Assembly (NCBI GenBank): GCA_016756695.1
Contig: CP066701.1
Location: 3,368,001-3,432,000, forward strand
Length of the DNA stretch: 64,000 nt
Direction of reading: 5' to 3'
Source: Heyndrickxia sporothermodurans
Lineage (GTDB): Bacteria; Bacillota; Bacilli; Bacillales; Bacillaceae_C
Below are positions 27,284 to 36,590 of this stretch, piece by piece. Position 1 is the first letter of the stretch. Each line of letters begins with the position of its first letter. The notes under the pieces were generated by a model, which worked only from the letters and a program-made list of their open reading frames with translations, was not told the DNA's origin and ran no database searches. Both the position numbers and the translations under genes were made by a program.

Positions 27284-30200
27284 ATGACAAAAACAATGAA
27301 TAAGCAACATACTGAAGAAAGTATTAACAACTTAATAGGATTAATTGAACGATTTAAACAAAATGGTGATTGGGAAAGGGTTGATAAAGCAAAAAAGTTA
27401 TTGAAAAAACGAATTGATCATGAATTTATCATCGCATTTTGTGGTCATTTTTCAGCTGGTAAATCGACAATGATTAATTCATTACTTGGAGACAATGTGT
27501 TACCAACAAGTCCAATCCCGACAAGTGCTAATCTTGTCAAAGTGCATAAAGCTGCAAACGATTATGCAACGGTATTTTATCATGATCAATCGCAACTATT
27601 ATTTCAAGCACCATATGATTTTAAAAAGGTAAAGGAATTTTGTAAGAACGGTGATGTAAGTGAAATTGAAATCGGTCAAGCAACATCAGATCTTGCAGAA
27701 GGTGTGACAGTAATGGATACACCTGGTGTAGATTCTACAGATGATGCTCATCGAATATCTACTGAATCGGCCATACATTTGGCAGATATCGTTTTTTATG
27801 TGATGGACTACAATCATGTACAGTCAGAATTGAATTTTATGTATACAAAAGATTTGCTGCGTAACGGTGTTGAATTATATTTGATCATTAATCAAATTGA
27901 TAAGCATAATGACGAAGAACTGTCATTTAATGATTTTCAAAAATCTGTTAAAGAATCTTTTGCATCATGGGATGTGCATCCAAACGGAATATTTTACACC
28001 ACGTTAAAAAAACCGGAGGATCCGAAAAATCAATTTCAAACTGTTAAACATTTAATACAAAATACAATGAATGAAAAAGAGGAACGAATTCTTACCTCTA
28101 CGGAATCATCTGTTCACATTTTAGTACAAGAGCATTTTAAATGGCTAAAAGAAGAGCAAGAAGAAAAGGCAAAACAATATGAAGAAATCGTAAACCAATA
28201 CCCAGTGGAAAAAAGGTCGACAATTTTCGAAGATGAAGAAAATATGGTAGCGCAAATGGATGTGCTTCATACACGGGAAGAGAAATGGAAACAAACATTT
28301 AACAACGAATTGGATAAAATATTGACCAATGCTTATTTAATGCCATTTCAAACGAGAGAATTAGCAGAAAGCTATTTAGAATCTGTTCAATCCGATTTTA
28401 AAGTTGGTTTTTTTGGTAAGAAGACAGAGCTTGTAAGACGTGAAAGGCTTGACGCATTTTATAAAAATTTAACCACACAAGTGGATACACAACTTACTTG
28501 GCATCTGCGACAATTTGCAATAAATCAATTAAAGGAAACAAAAATCGTTTCTGACGAATTGCAAAGACGGGCACAACAATTATCGATCGATTTTGACGCG
28601 ACATTAATTACTAATAGTGTTAAGCCCGGTGCAAGATTAACCGGGGAATATGTTCTTAATTATTGTGATGAAATTACTGAAACGATACGGAAACAAGCAA
28701 GAACGACCTGCCAGAGCTTTAGAGAAGACTTATGGAAAACGTTAAAGCCGGAAATTGAGAGTCAATATACTACCTTAGAAAGTTCGCTGCGTAAAATTAA
28801 GAAAGTAACGAACGCATTAAGGGTTTTGGACCAATTAGAATCGGAAAGAAATCAAAAGGAAGAGAACGTCTACTTACCGGTTTCAAATGTGGAAGAATCT
28901 TATCGTTCACTACGAAATGAGTGGGAAAATAATGAAAAGAAAATACGAATCTACTCACCGGAAAATGAAAAGGATGTAGAAAAAAATATTAAAAGTGAAA
29001 AAATAACTGAAACTAAAAAAGATAATATGTCTATTAATACTTCTCTTTCTGTTGATAGTATGATAGAAAAACTTAAAAAAGCTGTTTTTCTTTTAAAGGA
29101 TAAAAAAGGTTTTCAACGCGTAACAGATGTTTTGGCTGCAAAATCTGAAAGATTAGAAAATCGTGAATATACAATTGCATTATTCGGGGCATTTAGTGCC
29201 GGAAAATCCTCATTTGCTAATGCGTTATTAGGAGAGAAAGTATTGCCGGTTTCACCTAATCCAACAACAGCGGCAATCAATCGAATTTGCCCACCAACAA
29301 GTGAGTACAAGCATGGGACGGCTATCGTTCATTTAAAATCTAATCAACATGTACTCGAAGATGTACAGAAATCGCTTAAGTTCTTCGGGACAAACTGCGA
29401 TCGACTACATGATGCAGAGAATATTATTCATAAAGTGATTCAAAGTGCTTCTGGTAGTGATAAAGAAAAGATTCATTTATCGTTTTTAAATGCATTTTTA
29501 TTAGGGTTTCCAAAATATAAAGAAAAACTTGGAGAAGACATTGTAACCGATTTACATGATTTTCGTGGTTTCGTAGCTAATGAATCCCAATCATGTTTTG
29601 TAGAATCAATAGATTTGTACTATGATTCAGAGTTAGCTCAAAAAGGCATTACCTTAGTCGATACACCAGGGGCCGATTCAATTAATGCCCGTCATACAGG
29701 AGTTGCGTTTGAATATATTAAAAACTCGGATGCAATTCTGTTTGTAACATACTATAATCACGCGTTCTCGAAGGCTGACAGAGAGTTTCTCATTCAATTA
29801 GGCCGCGTGAAAGATGCTTTTGAATTAGATAAAATGTTTTTTATCATTAATGCAATTGACTTAGCTAATTCAGAGGAGGAGCTTAGTGAAGTTCAATCAT
29901 ATGTCCATGATCAATTGACTCAATATGGAATTCGCTTTCCTCGCATCTTTGGAGTATCAAGTTTATTAGCGCTGTCAGAAGATGAAAATACATCGAGAAT
30001 AAATTTATTTAAAAACGAGTTCAATCATTTTCTTGAAACAGATTTAATGAAAATGACAATTCAATCGGCAGAAACAGAATATCAAAAAGGAATACAAATT
30101 CTTGATTCCTATATTGCAACAGCATTGGAAGGTAAAGAAGAGAAAGAAAATAAAAAACAAGAACTGCTTAAGCAGAAAGAAAAAGTCCATTCATTGTTAA

Positions 30201-30886
30201 CAAGTTCTTCTTCTGATTTTGTAGTGAATAAATTTTCACAAGAACAAAAGGAACTTTTATTTTATGTTAAACAAAGAGTGTTTTACCGTTTTCCGGACTT
30301 CTTTAAAGAGGCATTTAACCCAGCAGTTATTCAAAAGAATAATAAAGGTGCATTAAATATCGCTTTAGATGACTTACTAGATAGCATTGGCTATGATTTT
30401 TCACAAGAATTGCGTGCCACATCGCTTAGACTAGAGAATATTGTAAAAGAAGCCTTTGCACAGCAAATACATCAACTATCTGAACAGATTGCGAAAATAC
30501 AAAAAGATATCCAATTCTCAAATTTTGAATGTAATCGTATGACTACACCAACGTTTCCAAATGCTTTCGAAAAGGTATCTAAAGTATCTTTAGAAAAGTC
30601 CTTCAAGCATTTTAAAAATGCCAAATCATTTTTTGAAAAAAATGAAAAGCAATTGATGCAAGAAGAATTAGAGGAATTACTTCGGCCGTTAGCTGATGAA
30701 TATATAGATCAGCAAGGAGCATTGATTCAACAAAGCTTCACAATATTTATTGAACAACAGTTTTCACGGATGATTGAAGAAATGCTTCAAGATACGATAG
30801 AACAGTTTAATGGTTGGTTCGAAATATTGGATGAACATATCGATGTGAATGAATGGGTGGAAATTCGAAATCAATTAGCGAAATAG
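27284..30886 (+). CDS. dynA: DynA (YpbR), double dynamin-like GTPase, 1200 aa
   Basis: DynA fuses and protects membranes, for example under antibiotic or phage stress, in B. subtilis. Two complete dynamin modules are joined: the first P-loop is GHFSAGKSTM (about residue 54) with MDTPGVDS, and the second is GAFSAGKSSF (about 635) with VDTPGADS. Long coiled-coil stalk regions follow each GTPase. The total length is close to that of B. subtilis DynA (1193). The start has GGGAG about 12 bases upstream; a second in-frame ATG lies at 27296. It follows ypbQ as in B. subtilis. Confidence 0.95.
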   Translation: MTKTMNKQHTEESINNLIGLIERFKQNGDWERVDKAKKLLKKRIDHEFIIAFCGHFSAGKSTMINSLLGDNVLPTSPIPTSANLVKVHKAANDYATVFYHDQSQLLFQAPYDFKKVKEFCKNGDVSEIEIGQATSDLAEGVTVMDTPGVDSTDDAHRISTESAIHLADIVFYVMDYNHVQSELNFMYTKDLLRNGVELYLIINQIDKHNDEELSFNDFQKSVKESFASWDVHPNGIFYTTLKKPEDPKNQFQTVKHLIQNTMNEKEERILTSTESSVHILVQEHFKWLKEEQEEKAKQYEEIVNQYPVEKRSTIFEDEENMVAQMDVLHTREEKWKQTFNNELDKILTNAYLMPFQTRELAESYLESVQSDFKVGFFGKKTELVRRERLDAFYKNLTTQVDTQLTWHLRQFAINQLKETKIVSDELQRRAQQLSIDFDATLITNSVKPGARLTGEYVLNYCDEITETIRKQARTTCQSFREDLWKTLKPEIESQYTTLESSLRKIKKVTNALRVLDQLESERNQKEENVYLPVSNVEESYRSLRNEWENNEKKIRIYSPENEKDVEKNIKSEKITETKKDNMSINTSLSVDSMIEKLKKAVFLLKDKKGFQRVTDVLAAKSERLENREYTIALFGAFSAGKSSFANALLGEKVLPVSPNPTTAAINRICPPTSEYKHGTAIVHLKSNQHVLEDVQKSLKFFGTNCDRLHDAENIIHKVIQSASGSDKEKIHLSFLNAFLLGFPKYKEKLGEDIVTDLHDFRGFVANESQSCFVESIDLYYDSELAQKGITLVDTPGADSINARHTGVAFEYIKNSDAILFVTYYNHAFSKADREFLIQLGRVKDAFELDKMFFIINAIDLANSEEELSEVQSYVHDQLTQYGIRFPRIFGVSSLLALSEDENTSRINLFKNEFNHFLETDLMKMTIQSAETEYQKGIQILDSYIATALEGKEEKENKKQELLKQKEKVHSLLTSSSSDFVVNKFSQEQKELLFYVKQRVFYRFPDFFKEAFNPAVIQKNNKGALNIALDDLLDSIGYDFSQELRATSLRLENIVKEAFAQQIHQLSEQIAKIQKDIQFSNFECNRMTTPTFPNAFEKVSKVSLEKSFKHFKNAKSFFEKNEKQLMQEELEELLRPLADEYIDQQGALIQQSFTIFIEQQFSRMIEEMLQDTIEQFNGWFEILDEHIDVNEWVEIRNQLAK

Positions 30887-30912
30887 ATGAAGGATAGAAA
30901 GGGAGAGGTTTT

Positions 30913-31095
30913 TTGAAACAAAATCGGTTTCATGCTTGTGCCACGTGCATTCATTTCTCCGCAGAAAAACTCGAACAGGGAATGAAATATACATGTCGGC
31001 GTTTAGGTTATGATACTAAACCCCATTATACGTTCGATTGTTGGAGTCCGAAGGAGCATATAAAGAAACTGATAGCTAAAGAACAGGGGGAGTAA
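30913..31095 (+). CDS. Four-cysteine small protein, YpbS-position, 60 aa
   Basis: The TTG start at 30913 follows GGGAGAGG. The protein has cysteines at CATC, YTCRR and FDCW, spaced as in a small zinc-binding fold, and a charged tail. It lies between dynA and the rhodanese gene and was probably co-transcribed with both. B. subtilis carries a small gene (ypbS) after dynA, but I cannot confirm homology. Confidence 0.65.
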   Translation: MKQNRFHACATCIHFSAEKLEQGMKYTCRRLGYDTKPHYTFDCWSPKEHIKKLIAKEQGE

Positions 31096-31097
31096 TC

Positions 31098-31928
31098 ATG
31101 AAGTACATTGTAGACGTAGAATGGCTCAAAGATAATTTAAATAAGTCCGAAATAAGAATTGTTGATTGTCGTTTTTCTTTAAGGGACCCATTAGCAGGTG
31201 AACTTGCGTATAAGAAAGAACATATACCCGGAGCGGTTTATTTCGATTTAGAAAAAGATTTATCTGCCACTCCAACCGTGCATGGTGGCAGACACCCTTT
31301 ACCTTCAATCCAATCTATTAAAGAAAAACTAGAATTATCCGGTATAGATGAGCGTGTTAAAATAGTTGTTTATGATGATGGAACTGGAGAGTATGCAAGC
31401 AGGTTTTGGTGGCTACTTAATTATTTAGGTAATAAGAATGTTTATATATTAAATGGGGGATATAAAGCTTGGAAGCAAGCAAACTACCCAACTGATAATG
31501 AAATCCCACATTTCGAGAAGCCTGTTTTTAACGTATCTTGTCATCCATCGATGCTAGCAACAATGTCGGATGTAAAAGAGAGTATAGAACAAGGTGATGC
31601 CATTTTAATTGACTCTCGAGCATATAACCGGTATATCGGATTAGAAGAACCAATAGATAAAAAATGCGGTCATATTCCTACTGCAATAAATAAAGTTTGG
31701 ACAGATGGATTTAAAGATGGCTTTTGGAAATCTATAGAAGAACAGAAAAAACGATTTTCAGAATGGAACGAATCTGATTCATTTATTGTTTACTGCGGTT
31801 CGGGTGTGACAGCTACACCTAATATTATCGCCTTATTAGAAGCGGGTTTTACGAATGTTCGGCTATATGCAGGTAGTTTTTCTGATTGGATATCGTATGA
31901 GGAAAATCCAATCGAAACAGGTGAATAA
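31098..31928 (+). CDS. Sulfurtransferase with two rhodanese domains, 276 aa
   Basis: Thiosulfate or 3-mercaptopyruvate sulfurtransferases move a sulfane sulfur to cyanide or thiols. The N-terminal rhodanese-like domain (about 1-140, HIPGAVYFDLEKDLSA) is structural, and the C-terminal domain carries the active-site loop CGSGVTATPN with the catalytic Cys. The CGSGVT loop points toward mercaptopyruvate rather than thiosulfate. It begins two bases after the preceding gene's stop, so it is part of the same operon. Confidence 0.9.
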   Translation: MKYIVDVEWLKDNLNKSEIRIVDCRFSLRDPLAGELAYKKEHIPGAVYFDLEKDLSATPTVHGGRHPLPSIQSIKEKLELSGIDERVKIVVYDDGTGEYASRFWWLLNYLGNKNVYILNGGYKAWKQANYPTDNEIPHFEKPVFNVSCHPSMLATMSDVKESIEQGDAILIDSRAYNRYIGLEEPIDKKCGHIPTAINKVWTDGFKDGFWKSIEEQKKRFSEWNESDSFIVYCGSGVTATPNIIALLEAGFTNVRLYAGSFSDWISYEENPIETGE

Positions 31929-31934
31929 AATGTT

Positions 31935-31968
31935 GAAGGGACATTGTGTAAACACACATTGTCCCTTC
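31935..31968. repeat. Long inverted repeat upstream of ypcP
   Basis: GAAGGGACA (31935-31943) and TGTCCCTTC (31960-31968) form a 9-bp stem that continues inward with TGTGT/ACACA after one mismatch. No T run follows; a TATAAT box begins at 31973. It could be a terminator of the rhodanese operon or an operator for ypcP. Confidence 0.6.
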
Positions 31969-32042
31969 GTGTTATAATGGTATTTGTATCATTTAGAAAA
32001 GAGACCATTATAGGGTGATTCCCTTTTTATAGAGGTGTAGAT

Positions 32043-32945
32043 ATGGAGAACAAACCACATTTATTACTAGTTGATGGAATGGCATTACTTTTTCGATCAT
32101 TTTATGCAACGAGTGTAACGGGTCAATTTATGATGAATTCGAAAGGGATGCCAACTAATGCTGTGCAAGGTTTTATGAAACACTTATTCTATGCGTTGGA
32201 GGATATCGAACCATCACACACAGCAATTTGCTGGGATATGGGTAGTAAAACTTTTCGCAACGAGATGTTTGCTGGATACAAGGCCAATCGTTCAGCACCG
32301 CCAATCGAGCTTATTCCTCAATTTGATCTTGTTAAAGACGTCGTGGAAGCATTTGATTTACCAAACCATGGCCTTGTAGGGTATGAAGCGGATGATTGTA
32401 TTGGAACGATTGCTAACGCTATGAAAAATGAAGCTAATGTCACGATAGTAACTGGTGATAAAGATTTATTACAGCTATTAGATGAACATATTGAAGTTCG
32501 TATACTGCAAAAAGGTTTTGGTAACTATAAAATTTATTCCGAAAGCCTATTTCAAGATGAATTAGGATTAACTCCAAAGCAATTTATCGACGTCAAGGCC
32601 CTAATGGGTGATACAAGTGATGGATATCCTGGGGTTAAAGGTATTGGAGAAAAAACTGCATTGAAATTAATTCAGGAGTACGGATCAATTGAACAGTTAC
32701 TAGAAAATATTGATCATTTAACACCCGGACAGCGTAAGAAAATCGAAGAAGATATGGAAATGCTTCACTTATCAAGGAAATTAGCTGAAATTAATTGTCA
32801 AGTACCAATCAAGTTTTCATTAGAAACATCTTTACGCAAGCAAATACCGAAATCATTTTTTGAACTAATTGAAGAACTTGAGTTAAAAAATATTCGTCGT
32901 CATCTTATCCAATCTAAATGGGCAGAAAACATTGCATTAGCTTAA
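32043..32945 (+). CDS. ypcP: YpcP, 5'-3' exonuclease (FEN family), 300 aa
   Basis: This is a free-standing version of the 5'-nuclease domain of DNA polymerase I, used in Okazaki fragment and RNA primer removal. Acidic metal-binding clusters are visible (LLLVDGMALLFRSFYAT, the VGYEADDCIGT segment, TGDKDLLQLL, LMGDTSDGYPGVKGIGEKTA), the last leading into the helix-hairpin-helix that holds DNA. Length agrees with B. subtilis YpcP. GAGGTGTAG precedes the ATG. Confidence 0.94.
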   Translation: MENKPHLLLVDGMALLFRSFYATSVTGQFMMNSKGMPTNAVQGFMKHLFYALEDIEPSHTAICWDMGSKTFRNEMFAGYKANRSAPPIELIPQFDLVKDVVEAFDLPNHGLVGYEADDCIGTIANAMKNEANVTIVTGDKDLLQLLDEHIEVRILQKGFGNYKIYSESLFQDELGLTPKQFIDVKALMGDTSDGYPGVKGIGEKTALKLIQEYGSIEQLLENIDHLTPGQRKKIEEDMEMLHLSRKLAEINCQVPIKFSLETSLRKQIPKSFFELIEELELKNIRRHLIQSKWAENIALA

Positions 32946-32992
32946 AGATGAAAAAGCATCCTTCATGTGAGGCTGCTTTTTCATCTTTTTCG
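32946..32992 (+). terminator. Terminator of ypcP
   Basis: AGATGAAAAAGCA pairs with TGCTTTTTCATCT around a 15-nt loop and is followed by TTTT. It also abuts the convergent sspL gene. Confidence 0.8.
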
Positions 32993-32997
32993 TCTTA

Positions 32998-33138
32998 TTA
33001 TTTTTTATTTAGTTTTTTTGCCGCATTTTCCAGCTTAGACTTAGGTTCCTGTGCAAACTCCACATCGTCTTGTCCCCAACCTTGTGGATTGACGCCTGGT
33101 GCAATTGTCTTTCCTCTATTATTATTTTTCTTTGCCAA
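32998..33138 (-). CDS. sspL: Small acid-soluble spore protein L (SspL-like), 46 aa
   Basis: The peptide is basic and polar, with the central GVNPQGWGQDD segment and the KSKLENAAKK tail, which match B. subtilis SspL (GGVTPQGD and KTELEERAKK). The start is TTG at 33138, six bases after GGAGGTGAT on the minus strand. It is a forespore-specific minor spore protein. It is too short for most gene finders. Confidence 0.75.
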   Translation of the reverse strand: MAKKNNNRGKTIAPGVNPQGWGQDDVEFAQEPKSKLENAAKKLNKK

Positions 33139-33281
33139 AAAAATCACCTCCATTTATAGAATTTCCAAAAAAATAAATATCAACATTATTTCAAGTATTA
33201 ACTTTTCCGAGGATGTTGTAGTCATAAAATCTAATTTACTGTACAATGAAAAAGGATGTTTTTTGGGGAGTGAGGAGAAAA

Positions 33282-33563
33282 ATGAAACATAGTAATATTT
33301 CACTAGACGAATATCTTTTATTATTAAGAGAAAAAGGCTTTAAATTTGAAGAAGATGTGATTGGTTTTATATATTTTGGAAAACAATATACGAAGGCTTC
33401 GGATCAAACAATAAAAGCGGCCATTGAAATTACATTAAAAACACAAAAACATTTCGACGGTAGCTTTTATATGTCATTATTAGAAACATTTCAGAACAAA
33501 AATATCGAATCGATGAAACAAGCATATACTTACGTACAACAATTAGGACTGCTGCCCGCATAA
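33282..33563 (+). CDS. DUF6123-family protein, 93 aa
   Basis: The protein has the pattern LDEYLLLLREKGFKFEEDVIGFIYFGKQYT and a helical remainder (FYMSLLETFQNK), which I recognise as the DUF6123 family of Bacillaceae, of unknown function. The ATG at 33282 follows GAGGAG; the longer frame from 33246 has no good ribosome site. There is no membrane segment and no cysteine. Confidence 0.65.
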   Translation: MKHSNISLDEYLLLLREKGFKFEEDVIGFIYFGKQYTKASDQTIKAAIEITLKTQKHFDGSFYMSLLETFQNKNIESMKQAYTYVQQLGLLPA

Positions 33564-33599
33564 AAAAGTGCATTCTTACTAGAATGCACTTTTTTTGTT
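33563..33599. terminator. Strong bidirectional terminator
   Basis: AAAAAAGTGCATTCT pairs with AGAATGCACTTTTTT around a 4-nt loop, between two convergent genes. Confidence 0.93.
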
Positions 33600-34505
33600 T
33601 GTTTTTTTCATAAATATTTTTAACTTCAGATTATTAGGCAGCTCTGCTATAACCATTCCAATTAAAATAAAAATGCACCCTATGCTCGCCAGTAGGGTGA
33701 GTCTTTCGTCAATCCAAATATATGAAGTAATGGCAGCAAAAACAGGTTCCATCGTTAATATAATAGCGACCCTCGTTGGCGAAGTTGATTTTTGGGAACT
33801 CGTTTGAATAAAGAATGCTGCTGCAGTTCCTAAAATGGCCGTAATCATAATCGCTGTAATTAATGATGTTGAGTGATAAGTTTCAGGATTTAATATTAGT
33901 TTCCAGTCTTCAAATAATAGTGAACTTAATGTACAGAGAAATGCCACTGTAAAAATTTGAATTGTTGTCAGTGTAAGGACAGAAATTCGCCTTGCGAATA
34001 TGTCGGTAAAAATAATATGGAAAGCAAAACCAAATGTACAAATTAAAACATAAATTTCACCGACTGAAAAAGGTGAAGCTCCTTTGACAGCTAATAAATA
34101 TAGGCCTATTGCAGCTAAACTTGAGCCAAAAATGGCAGATCGTTTCGGTTTATTTTTAAAACATATATAAGAAATGATAGGAACCATTACAACACTTAAT
34201 CCTGTAATAAATCCAGCTTTTGACGGTGTAGTGTATAATAAACCAATGGTTTGAAGGGCATATCCAATAAATAAACAACATCCTAAAATCATACCTGGAA
34301 ATAGTGTGCTTAATTGAAATTTGACTTTCCCTTTGTTTTTAAATAAATAAACGATGAAAATAATGACTCCCGCAAGAAAGAAACGAATCGCATTAAATAA
34401 TAATGGTGGCAGAAGATCAATGGCATTTTGGACAACAACAAATGTAGAGCCCCAAATAAAAGCGACAAATAATAAAGATAGTTCAGCTAGAAATTTATTA
34501 TTCAA
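33579..34505 (-). CDS. DMT-superfamily (EamA) transporter, 308 aa
   Basis: Ten predicted membrane helices in two EamA repeats (LSLLFVAFIWGSTFVVVQNA at the N-terminus; the second begins near VGEIYVLICTFGFAFHIIF). It is a probable metabolite exporter with unknown substrate, and belongs to a different subgroup from the EamA protein at 19.3 kb. The start overlaps the end of the RNase H-like gene by four bases, so the two are coupled. Confidence 0.85.
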   Translation of the reverse strand: MNNKFLAELSLLFVAFIWGSTFVVVQNAIDLLPPLLFNAIRFFLAGVIIFIVYLFKNKGKVKFQLSTLFPGMILGCCLFIGYALQTIGLLYTTPSKAGFITGLSVVMVPIISYICFKNKPKRSAIFGSSLAAIGLYLLAVKGASPFSVGEIYVLICTFGFAFHIIFTDIFARRISVLTLTTIQIFTVAFLCTLSSLLFEDWKLILNPETYHSTSLITAIMITAILGTAAAFFIQTSSQKSTSPTRVAIILTMEPVFAAITSYIWIDERLTLLASIGCIFILIGMVIAELPNNLKLKIFMKKTNKKSAF

Positions 34506-34906
34506 TGAGTCCCCTCCAAATCCTTAACCTGGATCGCTTTTCTGGCTAAATCATCCGCGGTTTTATTTTCAGAACTTGGAACCCATTTAATAAAAAACAG
34601 ATCAAAGGAACTTATTAAAGTAAGTATACGATCCAATAATGTTTTATATTTTTCTTTTTTTGTATATTCCTTTTCAACTGCATTAACTACTGCAGTTGAA
34701 TCAGATCGAACAGATATTGTTTGGAAATTGAAAGATTGACAAATTTCCAGTGCTTTTATTAAAGCAAGAAATTCCGCTTCATGATTATTATATATGCCAA
34801 GGGGGATTGAATAACGTTCAACTTTACCATGATGTTTAATAAATATTCCCGCGCCACTTTTCCCGGGATTTCCCGCACTGGCCCCATCTATATAAACCTC
34901 AATCAA
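34502..34906 (-). CDS. rnhA: RNase HI-family protein (YpdQ-like), 134 aa
   Basis: RNase HI cuts RNA in RNA-DNA hybrids. The catalytic acidic residues of the fold are present: Asp in VYIDGASAGNPG, Glu in NNHEAEFLAL, Asp in VRSDSTAVVN and Asp in NKTADDLARKA. The basic handle region of E. coli RNase HI is missing, as in YpdQ and archaeal forms. It is known that B. subtilis relies on RNases HII and HIII, so activity of this homologue is uncertain. It is cotranscribed with the EamA gene. Confidence 0.85.
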   Translation of the reverse strand: MIEVYIDGASAGNPGKSGAGIFIKHHGKVERYSIPLGIYNNHEAEFLALIKALEICQSFNFQTISVRSDSTAVVNAVEKEYTKKEKYKTLLDRILTLISSFDLFFIKWVPSSENKTADDLARKAIQVKDLEGTH

Positions 34907-35061
34907 ATGCGCACACTCCTAACTCACACAATGTATAATTAAACACAATATCACTGTAAATCCTAACTATATTGTAATATAAATACATAATAATAAAAGG
35001 GGAACAATTTAAATGTTAAGGAAAAGCTATAAATAACAACCGTCTGGAAGGGAAAAAGAAG

Positions 35062-35715
35062 ATGAAATATAAAATTAAGTGGCAATATAAAGGGGCGAAA
35101 ACAGAGTCAATTTTATTGGAATCAGAATGGGCTTCGGATGACGTAATTGAAACATTAATGAATGATTTTCTTAAAACAGGAAGAACTGTTGATCTATCTA
35201 TTGTTGATGAAATGGGCAATGAGTGGACAAAAAAGGAATTCTTAAAGTTAAAAAACATAACTGAAAATGAGCCGGAAAATATCATGATTTATTTCGATGG
35301 GGGCTTTGATTTACAAACAAGGTTATCTGGAATAGGTATGGTAATTTATTATGATAAAGGTGGTAAATCATATCGGTTGCGTGCCAATGACCAATTAACG
35401 GAACTAGAATCTAATAATGAGGCAGAATATGCAGCATTATACAATGCCGTCGTATTATTAGAAGGTTTAAACATAAAGCCTATCCCATGTACAATTCGTG
35501 GCGATTCTCATGGGCTATTGAAGCAATTAACAGGAGAGTGGCCATGCTTAGAACAAAATTTAAATCGGTGGTTAGATCGAATTGAAGAAAAGATAAATAA
35601 ACTGGGGATCAAGCCATTATATGAACCAATCACAAGGAAGCAAAATAAAGAAGCAGATCAACTTGCATCTCAAGCATTAAAAAATATATTAGTGAATAGT
35701 CATATTGAACTTTAA
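35062..35715 (+). CDS. ypeP: YpeP, RNase H-like protein with N-terminal extension, 217 aa
   Basis: The first 75 residues are a family-specific domain (KYKIKWQYKGAKTESILLE), and the rest is a reverse-transcriptase-like RNase H fold with IYFDGGFD, ESNNEAEYAALYNAV, IRGDSHGLLKQL and NKEADQLASQA. All four acidic positions seem to be kept. It lies head to head with the other RNase HI-like gene, 156 bp apart. B. subtilis YpeP is the counterpart; its cellular role is unclear. The following ypeQ begins 31 bp later. Confidence 0.85.
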   Translation: MKYKIKWQYKGAKTESILLESEWASDDVIETLMNDFLKTGRTVDLSIVDEMGNEWTKKEFLKLKNITENEPENIMIYFDGGFDLQTRLSGIGMVIYYDKGGKSYRLRANDQLTELESNNEAEYAALYNAVVLLEGLNIKPIPCTIRGDSHGLLKQLTGEWPCLEQNLNRWLDRIEEKINKLGIKPLYEPITRKQNKEADQLASQALKNILVNSHIEL

Positions 35716-35746
35716 GTCAGGTGTTGAAAAAGAAAGGAAGTTTGCA

Positions 35747-35938
35747 ATGGAAAGATCTAAACTACTACTAGAAATAAATGAATTATTATCAACATATTGC
35801 GGAGATTGTCTCGTAAAGGCAGCTTTACGAAAAGAGTATCATAAAACATACGCCCATCAATTTTGTATTCAAAAATGTACGGTAGGTGAGCAGCTAAAAG
35901 AGCTTGGAAAGCAGCTAACATATGCTCATAAACGGTAA
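35747..35938 (+). CDS. ypeQ: YpeQ, small zinc-finger protein, 63 aa
   Basis: Cysteines in YCGDC and FCIQKC, with a His nearby (TYAHQFC), make a zinc-finger pattern, as in B. subtilis YpeQ. The ATG at 35747 follows AAGGAAG by seven bases; the frame could be read from 35705, but that start overlaps ypeP and lacks a ribosome site. It is cotranscribed with ypeP. Confidence 0.8.
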   Translation: MERSKLLLEINELLSTYCGDCLVKAALRKEYHKTYAHQFCIQKCTVGEQLKELGKQLTYAHKR

Positions 35939-35955
35939 GAATAGAGCAACCAAAA

Positions 35956-35992
35956 AGGCTGACAATTTATCGTCAGCCTGCTTATTTTTATA
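35956..35992. terminator. Terminator between ypeQ and cspD
   Basis: AGGCTGAC pairs with GTCAGCCT. On the minus strand a T run follows directly, so it mainly ends cspD; the plus-strand tail is also T-rich. Confidence 0.8.
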
Positions 35993-36004
35993 TTAGTATT
36001 ATTA

Positions 36005-36205
36005 TTATTTTTTCGTTACATTAGCAGCTTGAGGTCCACGGTTTCCTTCTACAATTTCAAATGAAACTTCTTGGCCTTCTTCTAAAGTTTTGAAACCTTC
36101 GCTTTGAATAGCAGTGAAATGTACGAATACATCATCTCCACCTTCAACTTCGATAAAACCATAGCCCTTTTCGTTATTAAACCATTTAACTTTACCGTTT
36201 TGCAT
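36005..36205 (-). CDS. cspD: Cold-shock protein CspD, 66 aa
   Basis: A single cold-shock domain binds single-stranded RNA and DNA and melts RNA structure at low temperature. RNP1 (KGYGFIEV) and RNP2 (VFVHF) are intact, and the length is exactly that of B. subtilis CspD. The AGGAGG site lies 9 bases before the ATG. The transcript has a long leader of about 108 nt from the promoter at 36320-36349, a usual feature of cold-shock genes. Confidence 0.95.
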   Translation of the reverse strand: MQNGKVKWFNNEKGYGFIEVEGGDDVFVHFTAIQSEGFKTLEEGQEVSFEIVEGNRGPQAANVTKK

Positions 36206-36319
36206 AATTTCTATTCCTCCTAAATCTTACAGCACGCTGTGCCAAGAAAAAATATTGTCCATTAAACAGTCATTAATTTTTCTAATAAAAGAAAAATTTG
36301 AATATTTAATGATAATTTT

Positions 36320-36349
36320 AATATACACTAAAGTCTTTATATGCGTCAA
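36320..36349 (-). promoter_or_regulatory. Promoter of cspD
   Basis: On the minus strand TTGACG (36349-36344) and TATATT (36325-36320) stand 18 bp apart. The start of transcription would fall near 36313, giving a leader of about 108 nt. Confidence 0.7.
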
Positions 36350-36590
36350 GGAATGATGCGAATGAAAGTTAAATTTTATGAATTTTTAAATAAATAGCGA
36401 AGCCAAGTGTTCCTAAATCATTGTTCAAATAAGGGTATCTTGTTTAATCGTGACAATTATAGTAAACTTCATATTGAGGAAATGCCTTAAATCAGGTCCT
36501 TATATAAAATGGATATCAACTACTTTGAAAGTAGTTCGTAGAGGTTATTTTCAAATACATATTTTTTATATTATAAATGGGGGTTTAGGG

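Noticed and set aside
36450-36590. Extended N-terminus of MntR
   Set aside because: The upstream codons lack a ribosome site and the family starts at MPTPSMEDY.
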